A stretch of 64,000 nucleotides of DNA from Gemmata massiliana (GTDB lineage Bacteria > Planctomycetota > Planctomycetia > Gemmatales > Gemmataceae): assembly GCA_000531095.1 (NCBI GenBank), contig HG799465.1, forward strand, positions 117,266 to 181,265, read 5' to 3'. This document shows positions 9,688 through 19,170 of this stretch, in pieces; within the stretch, counting starts at the first letter, position 1, and every line of letters begins with the position of its first letter. Made by a program: the position numbers and the translations under genes. The notes below the pieces were generated by a model that was not told the DNA's origin, did no database searches, and saw only the letters and a program-made list of their open reading frames with translations.

Positions 9688-11999
9688 ATGAAAACGTTCA
9701 ACAACCTGGGGGTCGGTACCCGTCTGATTGTGGGGTTCCTCCTACTCGCCGTGGCCAGCGCCGGTGTCGGCTACTTCGCTCTCACGTCCATGAGCGACAT
9801 GAACGCGGCGCTGGAGAACGCGAACGCGAACCTGATCCCCTCGATTAACGCGCTGAACGACATGCGCGGGAAGGGCGTCAACACGATCCAGCGCAACGAG
9901 CGCACCCTGATCCTGTCGGCCCGGAGCAAGAACGAAGAAGCGTACCGCGGCGCTGTAACCGGTCTGGAAAAGGCCTGGGTCAACATCCGGGACGGGTACA
10001 CGCGGTACGAATCGTATCCCATGATCGAGAGGGAAAAGCAGCTCTGGGGCGAGTTCCGCCCGCGCCTGGAGGAGTTCCGCCGGGACCACGAAGCGACGAT
10101 GGCGGCCCTTAAATCCGGTGATCTCGATAAGGCCGAGAAGCTGTGCCTCGGATCGACCGCGAACGCGAACAAGATGGGCGACGCCTTGGACGCCCTCATC
10201 GACCTCCAAAAAGAAGTTGGTGAGAAAGATGCGGGCGAAGCGCGCAAGGAGTACGCCGCGGCCCGGACGACGATGTTCGTGGTGATCGGGGGCGCGATGC
10301 TCGCGGCCCTGGGGTTGGGAATCTTCTTCCGGGGGTTGGTCGTGCGCCCGTTGGCCGCGACCGTACAGGTGCTCCGGGCCGTATCCACCGGCGACCTGAC
10401 GCAGAAGGCCGTAGTAACCTCGACCGACGAGTTCGGGCAGATGGGCGCGGCCCTCAACGCCACGGTCCAGGGCATCCACATCGCGCTCCAACAAGACAAG
10501 GTGAGCTGGGAAGCCGTCGGTAAGCAGCGCGAACAGAACGCGGACTTCGCGGCTCAAATTGTGGCTATTGGCAAGTCCCAGGCGGTAATCGAGTTCAAGC
10601 TCGATGGGACCATCGTGAGCGCCAACGAAAACTTCCTGCGCACGGTGGGGTACAGTCAGCCCGAGATCCAGGGGCGCCACCACAGCATGTTTGTACCCCC
10701 GGCCCTTGCCTCCGGTTCCGAGTACCGCGATTTCTGGAGCCGGCTCAACCGCGGGGAATCCGTCGCGGGCGAGTTCAAGCGCATCGGCAAGGGGGGCAAG
10801 GAGGTCTGGATTCAGGCCTCGTACAACCCGATCCCGGACCTCAACGGCAAGCCGTACAAGGTCGTCAAGTACGCCACCGACATCACCGCCGCCAAGAACA
10901 TGGAGCACAAGGTCAAAGAGGACACGATCGAGCTGAAACAGAAGGTCGCGACCATCATGACCGCGGTCAACGCACTGGCCGCGGGGGACTTCACCCAAGA
11001 GGCCCCGGACCTGGGCACCGACGAAATCGGCCAAATGTCCGCCGCGCTCAACAAAGCCATGATCTCGGTGCGCGAAGCCCTGGAGGGCGTGCGCGAGGTG
11101 TCCGAGCAGCTCGCCGACGCCTCGGGTCAACTGTCCTCGGCCAGCGACGAGATTTCCACCGGCGCCCAGGAACAAGCGAGCAGCCTCGAAGAAACCGCCA
11201 GCACGCTCGAAGAAATCACCGCGACCGTGCGCCAGAACTCGGACAGCGCCCAACAAGCCCGCCAACTCGCCAGCAACTCCAAGGAAATCGCCGAGAAGGG
11301 AGGGCAGGTTGTGGGGCACGCGGTGGGCGCGATGAGCGAGATCAACGAGGCCTCGAAGAAGATCGCGGACATCATCACGACGATTGATGAGATCGCGTTC
11401 CAGACCAACCTACTCGCGCTCAACGCCGCCGTCGAAGCCGCACGAGCCGGCGAGCAAGGGCGCGGGTTCGCCGTCGTCGCATCCGAAGTCCGCAACCTCG
11501 CTCAACGCTCCGCGACCGCGGCCAAGGAAATCAAGTCTTTGATCGAGGACTCGGTGAAGAAGGTCGATGCGGGTACGGAACTGGTGAACCAGTCCGGTTC
11601 CACACTCGGAGATATCGTAACGAGCGTGAAGCGCGTGACGGACATCATCACGGAGATCGCGGCGGCCAGCAAAGAACAGTCCACGGGCATCGACCAGGTC
11701 AACAAGGCCGTTTCGCAGATGGACTCCGTCACCCAGCGCAACGCCTCGCAGACCGAAGAAATGTCGGCCACGGCTCAAACGCTTACGGATCAGGCCGGAC
11801 AACTTCGCGACCTCGTCGCCCGGTTCAAACTCGGGCACGACGAGCGCCCCGCCCCCAGGCCCACCCACAAGGCCCCCGGAGCAAGCCCTCGAACCCTAAG
11901 CCCCGGCCCGCGGTCGCCCGGGCCATGAGCAAGACCCACGAGCTCGACCGGCTCGGTGGCGGTGGCGGTGGTGGAGACGACGGCTTCACGGAGTTCTAA
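9688..11999 (+). CDS. methyl-accepting chemotaxis protein 2 (sensor, HAMP, PAS), C-terminal frameshift
   Basis: Starts [26 protein letters not shown] (TM1), then a helical periplasmic sensor (~30-188), TM2 (~190-212) and HAMP. A PAS domain (~285-400: [20 protein letters not shown], then [13 protein letters not shown] and YATDIT) makes it able to sense a cytoplasmic or redox cue. A second HAMP-like segment and the full signalling hairpin follow, almost identical to receptor 1. As written, the frame ends at 11928 (PGPRSPGP). Adding one C to the C5 run at 11873-11877 continues it as [20 protein letters not shown]...GDDGFTEF, stopping at 11999. That matches the tails of its two neighbours (receptor 1 has [15 protein letters not shown]), so a homopolymer undercall is likely. 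Confidence 0.93.
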
Positions 12000-12046
12000 G
12001 GTCGTCCGCCCCGCATTGAGTTGTCCCCGAAGTTGAGGAACCCGTT

Positions 12047-12595
12047 GTGAAGTGTGGAGGGTGGATCGCGTTCGGATGCTGGTTAGCCGCACTGGTGGGG
12101 GGCGTGGGCTTTTTATCGGCCCACCAGTTCACCCCGGGCCAGAGCGGACCGGCCCCGCGCCAGTTGAGTGAAGCGGAAACCGGTACGAAGCGGGCCGAGC
12201 GCCCGCGCGTGATGATGTTCGTCCACCCGCACTGTCCGTGCAGCCCGGTTTCCCTGCGCAACTTCGCGAAGGCGGTCGCGGGAACCGGGGCCGAGGCCGT
12301 GATTTACGTAACCGCAGAAGACCCGGCCGCGACCCCGAACGGCCGGGTCGCACGGGTTTGCGCGGCCGAGTTGCGCGCCGACCCGGACGGGGCGGTCGCC
12401 AAACAGTTCGGGGCCATGACGTCCGGCCACGTGCTCCTGTACGGCGCCGACGGGCGCCTGGTGTTCGAGGGCGGCATCACCGACGGGCGCGGGCACGAGG
12501 GGGACAACCCCGGCCTGCGTGCCGTCACCGCCCGATTGTCCGGAACCGAAAACGAACCGGTGTCGTTCCCCGTATTCGGCTGTCCCCTACAGTAA
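12047..12595 (+). CDS. membrane-anchored thioredoxin-like protein (CPCS motif, RedB-like)
   Basis: 182 residues from a GTG at 12047 preceded by TTGAGGAA. One N-terminal membrane helix ([20 protein letters not shown]) or signal anchor is followed by a thioredoxin-like fold: [20 protein letters not shown] has the beta-strand then a CxC pair (H-x-H-C-P-C-S) in place of CxxC, and [18 protein letters not shown] matches the C-terminal strands. Planctomycete proteins with HPxCPC are often called RedB; the biochemical role is unknown. The gene lies 47 bp after receptor 2 and ends 9 bp before receptor 3, so it is probably in the same operon. A link between redox state and the receptors is only a suggestion from position. 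Confidence 0.75.
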   Translation: MKCGGWIAFGCWLAALVGGVGFLSAHQFTPGQSGPAPRQLSEAETGTKRAERPRVMMFVHPHCPCSPVSLRNFAKAVAGTGAEAVIYVTAEDPAATPNGRVARVCAAELRADPDGAVAKQFGAMTSGHVLLYGADGRLVFEGGITDGRGHEGDNPGLRAVTARLSGTENEPVSFPVFGCPLQ

Positions 12596-12604
12596 ATTCC
12601 CGCC

Positions 12605-14607
12605 ATGAGTGCCGCACCGCTAAAGCCCGCCCCCACCGCCCACGCCGAAGAACTGTTCCGCACCGCGGTGGCCAGCAACCGCGCCCGCGCCGACCGGCTC
12701 TTCGCCGGCCTCATGGTGGCGCAGTGGGTGCTGGTGATCGTGCTGGCCGTGGTCGTCAGCCCGCGCGCCTGGGCCGGGGCCGAATCGGGAACGCACCCCC
12801 ACATATGGGTAGCGGTTCTGCTCGGCGCGGTGTGCGCGGCGGCGCCCGCGTACCTCGCGGTCAACAAGCCCGGGGACATGGCGAACGGGTTCGTGGTCGC
12901 CGTCTCCCAGATGGTCATGGGCATCCTGATTATGCACCTGACCGGCGGGCGCATCGAGTCGCACTTCCACGTGTTCGCGTCCATCGGGATGCTCGCCGTG
13001 TACCGCGACTGGCGCGTGCTCGTGCTGGCCGTGGGGGTCGCGGCGGTGGACCACATCGCCCGCGGGTTCCTCTGGTGGCAGTCGGCTTACGGGTCCAGCC
13101 CGTACAGCAACTGGCTGTGGCTGGAGCACGCGGCCTGGGCGCTGTTCTCGATGCCCGTTCTGGCCTGGATGTGCGTGCTCAGCACGGACGAAATGCGCAC
13201 GCAGGCGACGCGCGAGGCCGCGCTCCCAACGCGGGTTCCCTGGCTCTTCAGCAAGCCCTCCAGGGCGCAGGCGCGCGCACTACGGTGTCAGGCCTGTGGA
13301 AGGTTCCGGTCGTGGAGACGCGGGCGCTGATGGCCGAGTTCTACAAGAACCTCTGGGCGCGCGAGGCCGCGCTCGCCGAAGCGGAACGCGCGTCGGGCGC
13401 CAATCTGCAAGCGATCGCCGCCCAAGCGCAGGAAATTCGCGAGCGCACGGAGCGCGAGACCGCCGAGCGGACCGCGCGCGAAGCCGAGGCCGAACGGGTC
13501 CGCCAAACCGAGCGCCAGCAGGCGGAAGACCTGCGGCGCAAGGCCGATATCATCCTGACCGGGATCACCGCCCTGGCCGCAGGGGACTTCACGCACCAGA
13601 CGCCCGAAATGGGCACCGACGTTATTGGTCAGATGGCCGCGGCACTGAGCAAGGCCGTCGTTTCCGTGCGCGAAGCCCTGGAGGGCGTGCGCGAGGTGTC
13701 CGAGCAACTCGCCGATGCCTCGAGCCAGCTCTCCTCGGCCAGTGAAGAGATCTCCACGGGCGCCCAGGAGCAGGCGTCGAGCCTCGAAGAAACCGCCAGC
13801 ACCCTCGAACAGATCACGGCCCGCGTGCGCCAGAACTCCGACAGCGCGCAACAGGCCCGGCAACTCGCCAACAACTCCAAGGAGATCGCCGAGCGCGGGG
13901 GCCAAGTCGTCGGCAGCGCGGTCACCGCTATGAATGCGATCAACCAGTCGTCGAAAAAGATCGCGGACATCATCACGACGATCGATGAGATCGCGTTCCA
14001 GACCAACCTGCTCGCGCTCAACGCCGCCGTCGAAGCCGCGCGAGCCGGGGAGCAGGGCCGCGGGTTCGCCGTCGTCGCGTCCGAGGTCCGTAACCTCGCT
14101 CAGCGCTCCGCGACCGCGGCGAAAGAAATCAAAGACCTGATCGAGGACTCGGTCAAGAAGGTCGACGCGGGTACCGAACTCGTGAACCGGTCGGGTGCTA
14201 CGCTCGGGGACATTGTGACTTCGGTCACGCGCGTGACGGACCTCGTCACGGAGATCGCCGCCGCGGGCAAGGAGCAGTCCACCGGTATCGATCAGGTCAG
14301 CAAAGCCGTCTCGCAAATGGACGAAGTCACCCAGCGCAACGCGGCCCAAACCGAAGAAATGTCGGCCACGGCCCAAACGCTTACGGACCAGGCCGGCCAG
14401 CTCCGCGACCTCGTCACCCGGTTCAGGCTCAGCCACAACGAAAGTAGCGCCCCGGCCCGGCCCACACGAGGCACGCGCCCTAAAGCCAAACCCAAAGCGC
14501 CGGTTCACAAGCCGCGCCCCGGCGCGAGCCGCCCGGTGAAGAGCAAACACACCCACGAACTCGACCGACTCGGTTCGGGCGGCGACGACGGCTTCACCGA
14601 GTTCTGA
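12605..14607 (+). CDS. methyl-accepting chemotaxis protein 3 with multi-pass sensor, interrupted by a 149-bp insertion
   Basis: Residues 1-~205 (frame starting at the ATG at 12605) hold five to six membrane helices, with [19 protein letters not shown] and [22 protein letters not shown]. This His-containing multi-pass sensor occurs in other bacterial receptors and histidine kinases. The frame then breaks. The remainder ([20 protein letters not shown], coiled coil, HAMP-like [16 protein letters not shown], signalling hairpin, tail ending GGDDGFTEF) is in another frame to 14607. Both frames contain CGC GAG GCC GCG CTC in register, at 13211 and 13360. Deleting the 149 bp between them restores one protein reading [13 protein letters not shown]. 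Without the insertion it would be about 617 residues. Confidence 0.9.
13226..13374 (+). other. foreign 149-bp segment encoding the end of a CHAT domain
   Basis: Bounded by a 15-bp direct repeat (13211-13225 and 13360-13374). Between them one frame reads [20 protein letters not shown], then [20 protein letters not shown] and LW. This is the characteristic C-terminal part of a CHAT (caspase-like) domain: xLxxALQxAGAR, then LWKVP, then TRxLMxxFYxNLW. It has no place in a chemoreceptor. Its length is not a multiple of three, and removal repairs the receptor frame. It is either an assembly or library chimera, or a microhomology-mediated insertion. Confidence 0.8.
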
Positions 14608-14620
14608 TCATTGAATCGCA

Positions 14621-15730
14621 TCACTCCGGCGCGGGTAGCGAGAGCATCCACACCGCGAACGACGCGAGCCAGTGCTCGCCCGCGTAGTCCCCGCTCGAAA
14701 CGTGCTTTAACCCGGCCTCGGCGTGCTTCGCGGCGGAAGCGGCCAGCGCCTTGCGCGCCGGGTCGTCTTTCGGGAGCGCGGTGATGATGCCGCGCAAGCA
14801 CCACGCGCGACTGAGGTTCAGGCCGTCGAGGTGAACGAGTTGCGGGTCGGTGCGGTCGGTAACGGTCGCGGGGCCGAACAGGTTCGCGGGTTCGCCTTTG
14901 ACCGCGCCGGGCAGGTACCTGTGGAACCACGCGGCGAACTCGGCCGGTGGAAGTACCCGGCGCATGAGGTCCGCTTCGCACAAACTCGGGGAGAGGAAGT
15001 CGGCCCCGTCCGGTTCCCAGCGCGCGGGCGCGTCCGCGTCCTTCGCGTAGTACGCCTTCGCCCGTTCCTCGATCAGCTCTTGTAGCTTCTTGTTTCCGGT
15101 CGCCTTTGCGTAGTCGTGCGCGAACGTGAGGCCGAACGCGGTGTTCGAGTGAACCCCGGCGCGGATCGGGTACGTCTGCTTCGGGAAGTATTCGATGTAC
15201 CGGTTGGCGATCAGTTCCGCGAGCGGACGCAGGTTCTCGGCCCACGCCTTCGCGTCCGGGTCGTCCCAAGTGTGCAGCTCTTCCGAGAGTTTTAGCAACC
15301 ACGCCCAGCCGTAGGGACGCTCGAACGACTTCGCTTCTGGTCGATTGAAATACTCGACTTCGGTCTTAATGTTTGCCGCAGTCAGGTGTTCCGCGAGAAC
15401 GGCGCGAATATCCTTCGCTTGCGGGAGCGTCGGGTGCGCCCGCAGCACGCGGACCAGCATCCAGTGCCCGTGAACGGCGGAGTGCCAGTCGTAACAGCCG
15501 TAGAACGCGGGGTGCAGCGCCTTGGGCGTCTTGGTGTCCTTGTCGTCGAGCAGCACGTGCCCCGGCTTGTTGGGGAACTCCTTCTTCGCCCCCTTCAGCG
15601 CGAGTTTGGCGAACGCGGACGCCCACTCCGGGGTGAGCGTCTCGCCTTTCGGTGTCGCGGGCGGTTCGGCCGCTGGCATGGCGCTGAGTACCACTAAAGG
15701 AAGTAGGAGCAACAACAGGATACGCGACAT
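14621..15730 (-). CDS. exported DUF2891 family protein
   Basis: 369 residues from the ATG at 15730; MSRILLLLLLPLVVLSAMPA is a signal peptide. The rest is helical, with family-typical segments: HPAFYGCYDWHSAVHGHWML, FERPYGWAWLLKLSEELHTW, YPIRAGVHSNTAFGLTFAHDY, DFLSPSLCEADLMRRVLP and LDGLNLSRAWCLRGI. The conserved His, Trp and Asp/Glu and an (alpha/alpha) barrel-like pattern suggest an enzyme acting on a carbohydrate, but no activity is known to me. It is convergent with receptor 3 (13 bp between stops) and lies 47 bp downstream of the beta-lactamase-like gene, probably in one transcript. Confidence 0.85.
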   Translation of the reverse strand: MSRILLLLLLPLVVLSAMPAAEPPATPKGETLTPEWASAFAKLALKGAKKEFPNKPGHVLLDDKDTKTPKALHPAFYGCYDWHSAVHGHWMLVRVLRAHPTLPQAKDIRAVLAEHLTAANIKTEVEYFNRPEAKSFERPYGWAWLLKLSEELHTWDDPDAKAWAENLRPLAELIANRYIEYFPKQTYPIRAGVHSNTAFGLTFAHDYAKATGNKKLQELIEERAKAYYAKDADAPARWEPDGADFLSPSLCEADLMRRVLPPAEFAAWFHRYLPGAVKGEPANLFGPATVTDRTDPQLVHLDGLNLSRAWCLRGIITALPKDDPARKALAASAAKHAEAGLKHVSSGDYAGEHWLASFAVWMLSLPAPE

Positions 15731-15777
15731 AGCAGCTTTCGTTTGTGTGCAGCGACCAGAACCGCGATCGTCTTCCG

Positions 15778-16959
15778 TCACTTACCGTAGATGTCTGCGG
15801 CGGCTTTCTCGAACGCCGAGCGCGCCTTCGCGCCGTCTCCCGGGAAGCCCGCGTGCTGGACCATGTACACTGTTACGAGCTTTTTGTCTGGATCGATCCA
15901 CACGTTCGTAGCGAACGCCCCGCCGTGACCGCACGGCCCCGCGACCGCCGGGCCGTCCTTCTTCGACTTGCGCGTCGTGCTCAGACCCAAGCCGTAACCG
16001 CTCTCCCCCTTCGCCTTGTCGAGCAGCGTGTCGGTTTGGGTGCCGGTCATTGCGCGAATCGAATCTTCGGAAAGCAAGCGCTTTTCGCCGTGCGTACCGC
16101 CGCGCAGGACCATCTGCCCGAACGCGGCCACGTCCCGCGCCGTGGAGAACAACCCACCGCCCGGGCACGGGTGCCGCGTCGAGTCGCTGAGCGGGTACGC
16201 CAGCGGCGAAATGGGCATCGCTTCCAGTCCCTTGCCGTCCTTACTCGGGCGGTAGGTCTTCGCGAGCCGCTTCAGTTGCTCGCTCGTGGGGCGCCAGGTC
16301 GTTTCGGTCATCCCGAGCGGCCCGAACAGCCGCTTCGCCATGAACTCTTCGTAGGAAAGGCCGCTGGCCACTTCGATGATGCGCCCCGCGGTGTTGATGC
16401 CCGCGTTCGAGTACACGTATTTCGCGCCCGGCTCGTACTGGAGCGGCGTGATGGCGTAACTGCCCACCGCGTCCTTGAGCAGCAATTTGTCGATGGTCGG
16501 AGTTTCGAGCGCGGAACCGAACGGCATTCCGCTCGTGTGGCGCAGGCAATCCCGGATCGTGGGCACGCGGCCCGGCTTCTTTAACAGCACCGTGTCCTTG
16601 TCCTGGAACACGGCCATCCACTGCGTTTTGAATTCCGGCAGGTACTTCTCGATCGGGTCGTCGAGCGCGACCTTCCCCTCGTCGACGAGCATCATGAGCC
16701 CCGCGGCCGTCATGGGCTTGGTCATCGACGCGATCCAGAACAGGTCGTCCGGCTTCATCGCGATCTTGGCCTCGCGATCGGCGAAGCCCACGGTTTCGAC
16801 GGTCAGCACCTTGTCCGGCGACGCGACCAACACGACCGCGCCCGCGAGCTGGTTCTTTTCGACGAACGGTTGCAGGCTGTCCGCGACCCGCGGATCAGCG
16901 GCGCGAGCGGACGGGGCGAACACGAGCAGCGCGAACAGGAACGCGCGAGAGAGGCGCAT
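15778..16959 (-). CDS. exported serine hydrolase, class C beta-lactamase fold
   Basis: 393 residues, signal peptide MRLSRAFLFALLVFAPSARA. The three family motifs are present: SxxK as S78-M-T-K81 in WIASMTKPMT, YxN as Y183-S-N185 in YVYSNAGINT, and HGG in CGHGGAFATN near the C-terminus. Length and motif spacing fit the EstB/penicillin-binding-protein-like esterases common in planctomycetes, where the substrate is usually an ester and not a beta-lactam. It is the first gene of a likely two-gene operon with the DUF2891 protein. A GCTAACA motif lies about 110 bp upstream of the start. Confidence 0.92.
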   Translation of the reverse strand: MRLSRAFLFALLVFAPSARAADPRVADSLQPFVEKNQLAGAVVLVASPDKVLTVETVGFADREAKIAMKPDDLFWIASMTKPMTAAGLMMLVDEGKVALDDPIEKYLPEFKTQWMAVFQDKDTVLLKKPGRVPTIRDCLRHTSGMPFGSALETPTIDKLLLKDAVGSYAITPLQYEPGAKYVYSNAGINTAGRIIEVASGLSYEEFMAKRLFGPLGMTETTWRPTSEQLKRLAKTYRPSKDGKGLEAMPISPLAYPLSDSTRHPCPGGGLFSTARDVAAFGQMVLRGGTHGEKRLLSEDSIRAMTGTQTDTLLDKAKGESGYGLGLSTTRKSKKDGPAVAGPCGHGGAFATNVWIDPDKKLVTVYMVQHAGFPGDGAKARSAFEKAAADIYGK

Positions 16960-17066
16960 CGGTGGAACCTTGGGTTCGTGGGTAGGTGGCCGGCCCCACG
17001 CAGATTACGGGATGTCCCGAACGTTTGCAGCCATTTTCGCCCCACCGCGATCGTTAGCCCCGCGCG

Positions 17067-17086
17067 GCTAACATTTGCTAACGTTT
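17067..17086. repeat. tandem GCTAACA motif
   Basis: GCTAACATTTGCTAACGTTT, two units 10 bases apart. A further single GCTAACATT is at 17139-17147. Located ~110 bp upstream of the serine hydrolase start (leftward). Confidence 0.55.
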
Positions 17087-17210
17087 CCGCCCCAGCCGCC
17101 TCAACGGTGCGTTTTCCCAGGCGTTTTTCACACCCGCGGCTAACATTCGATGAATGCGCGCACCCTAGTTTTTGGGCGAACAACCAGCGCGAGCGACGCA
17201 CGTTGCCCCA

Positions 17211-17326
17211 CCCGCTCGTTAACACTCGCGGTTCGCCCGCGCCTCTTGGCAAACAGACGGTGCAAGGCGGCCGGTGGAGAGCGACTCGCGTGCAACCCCG
17301 GCGAACCGCGAGTGTTAACGAGCGGG
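17211..17326. repeat. intergenic palindrome, 27-bp perfect arms
   Basis: Arms 17211-17237 and 17300-17326 are exact reverse complements, beginning CCCGCTCGTTAACACTCGCG; the loop is 62 bp. The same arm sequence occurs at 24232 and, with changes, at 61320, 30932 and 35031. Confidence 0.85.
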
Positions 17327-17524
17327 CGGCAGCGACTACACCAGTCACTCGCCAAGCACTCGGCTCGCAATATGAACATAAATACATTATACGCACATCT
17401 CGGTGCGGCGCAACCGAAATAAGCCGAACGATTACCCCAAAATAACGGGAGTAACCCACGGTCCGTTCACTCTTTACAGTTTGCCCTGGACGCGCGTCTG
17501 AGGAAAGGGCGTATACTAACGGCA

Positions 17525-18097
17525 ATGGCACAGGACGAACCCATGACCCCGCGCCGCAAGAAGCCGCCCGTTCCGCTCCCGCCGCTGGACGGCCCGTTCG
17601 TGGCGATCGACTTCGAGACGGCCGACAACGGCCCCGATAGCGCCTGCGCGGTGGGGGTAGTTCGAGTGGAAAACTCGAAGATCGTTCACCGCGAAGCAAT
17701 ACTGATCCGCCCGCCGCGCGAGCGCATTCTGTTCACTTACGTTCACGGCATCACGTGGCCGATGGTGAAAAGCGCGCCGGTCTTCAAAGATGTGTGGTCG
17801 AAGGTCGCCCCGGTACTCGAAGGGGTGAAGTTCCTCGCCGCACACAACGCCCCGTTCGACCGGCGCGTGCTGTCCGCGTGCTGCGCCGCGGCGGAACTGG
17901 CGGCCCCCGCCCTGCCCTTCGTCTGCACAGTTCAGCTCGCGCGCCGAAAGTGGGCGCTCAAACCCGCGAACCTGCCCGCGGTGTGTCGGCGTCTTGGGAT
18001 CGGCCTGATGCACCACGACGCCGGGTCCGACGCCGAAGCGTGCGCCCGGATCGTGATCGCCGCCGCGTTCCCTGGAAGCGATCACGACCATTCTTGA
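17525..18097 (+). CDS. DEDDh 3'-5' exonuclease (DnaQ-like)
   Basis: 190 residues. Exo I is DFET (D29, E31 in FVAIDFETAD), Exo II is HNAPFD (107-112), and Exo III is the DEDDh type, H164-x4-D169 in HHDAGSDAEA. All four acidic metal ligands and the general-base His are present, so an active 3'-5' exonuclease on single-stranded or mismatched ends is expected. The length fits a stand-alone epsilon-like nuclease with only a short Pro-rich lead (MTPRRKKPPVPLPP). It is not fused to polymerase or GIY-YIG domains. The ATG at 17525 is used; an in-frame ATG at 17543 is the alternative. No operon partner: the next gene is convergent. Confidence 0.9.
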   Translation: MAQDEPMTPRRKKPPVPLPPLDGPFVAIDFETADNGPDSACAVGVVRVENSKIVHREAILIRPPRERILFTYVHGITWPMVKSAPVFKDVWSKVAPVLEGVKFLAAHNAPFDRRVLSACCAAAELAAPALPFVCTVQLARRKWALKPANLPAVCRRLGIGLMHHDAGSDAEACARIVIAAAFPGSDHDHS

Positions 18098-18225
18098 GTT
18101 TGGTCCGCTCGCGGAGCGAGCGGTTGGCTACCGTGGGCTACAGGCAAATCCATCACCAGGAAATCCAAGCCCCGCTCGCGGGCTAACGCAGGCCAACACC
18201 GGACAGGCCGCCCGCGGTCCCAGGT

Positions 18226-19170
18226 TCATTCCAGCATGAGGGCCGCGAGCGCGAGCGTGCCGAGGCCGTAGAACGTGTACTCCACATCAGTGTGTTCGTC
18301 CCACAACCCACCGCGGAACCCGCCGATGGGTCGCTCGCACTCTTCGGCGTAGCGCTGGATCGCGTCCCAGTCGAGCTTGTTCGCATGGCCGAGTTGGTCC
18401 AACGTCCAGCTCCCGGTGAACGTCGAGAGCAGGTCCGCTGCGGGGATACGATCGTTTGCTCGAAGCCCGCCCTCGAACGGCGAAGGGAGCGCCGCGAGGA
18501 ACGTCGCGGTGCCGGTGCGGGCCGTGTCGTCGAGTGCGCCGAGGATCTGGAGCAACCCCACGCCCGCGGCGGTGGGGTTCGTACCGCTCCGCTTCATCGC
18601 GGAGATTTCCACGTACCCGCCGTCGTCGCGCCGGCGCGATTTCACGAACGCGGCCAGTTTCTCCGCATCCGGGGAGGAGCGCCCAAGAAGCTGCAAACAG
18701 AGCGTGACGAGGAAACTGGTGTAAGTGCTGCCGTACAGCGCGCCGGGCGTTTTACCGTAGCCTCCGTCTGGGGTGCGAAACGTTTCGAGCGTGGCCGCGA
18801 CGCGCTCAGGCCAGTCGGCAGGGGCGTCTGCCAACACATCGGGACCGCCACCCAACGGAACCAGATAGCAACTCACGACGAGCGAGAAGAAGTCCACCAC
18901 GCCCGCGCTGCCGGTCATCTTCGTGCGGAGGAAGTTCGCGGCCTTGTTGCAGACGTCTTCGTTCAGTGCTTGAAGCACTGCCAGCGAGCGCAGCGCGAAC
19001 CCGGTGTAATAAAGATCGGACCCGCCCTCGCGCCCGGAGAACCCGCCGTCCGGGTTCTGGGCTTCGAGCAGGTACGTGGTGTTCCGCTCGCGCTGGTCCG
19101 CGGGCAAGCGCTCGATCCCTGCGAGCAACCGGGTCGTGAGGCGCACCAGGTACGGTTCTACTTCGGTCAC
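18226..19170 (-). CDS. prenyltransferase/squalene cyclase-like alpha-alpha barrel protein
   Basis: 314 residues from the GTG at 19170, chosen because it overlaps the upstream stop as GTGA. It consists of repeated QxxDGGF/GGYG units: LLEAQNPDGGFSGREGG, TFRTPDGGYGKTPGALYG, FVKSRRRDDGGYVEISA and RPIGGFRGGLWDEHTDVEYT. This is the pattern of the beta subunit of protein prenyltransferases and of terpene cyclases. D-V-E-Y-T-F-Y-G-L at the end resembles the zinc-site region of Rab geranylgeranyltransferase beta, but the canonical zinc-binding Cys is not obvious, so lipid transfer is unproven. Last gene of a three-gene operon with a thioesterase and a glycosyltransferase. Confidence 0.85.
   Translation of the reverse strand: MTEVEPYLVRLTTRLLAGIERLPADQRERNTTYLLEAQNPDGGFSGREGGSDLYYTGFALRSLAVLQALNEDVCNKAANFLRTKMTGSAGVVDFFSLVVSCYLVPLGGGPDVLADAPADWPERVAATLETFRTPDGGYGKTPGALYGSTYTSFLVTLCLQLLGRSSPDAEKLAAFVKSRRRDDGGYVEISAMKRSGTNPTAAGVGLLQILGALDDTARTGTATFLAALPSPFEGGLRANDRIPAADLLSTFTGSWTLDQLGHANKLDWDAIQRYAEECERPIGGFRGGLWDEHTDVEYTFYGLGTLALAALMLE

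Larger units (their letters stand above)
16960..17524. other. intergenic region with motif and palindrome
   Basis: 565 bp between divergent genes. It holds the GCTAACA motif at 17067-17086, a single unit at 17139-17147, and the 27-bp-arm inverted repeat at 17211-17326. No gene is supported. Confidence 0.6.

Noticed and set aside
9688..11999. Programmed frameshifting at the end of receptor 2
   Set aside because: No slippery site or downstream structure; the C5 run and similar breaks elsewhere make a sequencing error more likely.
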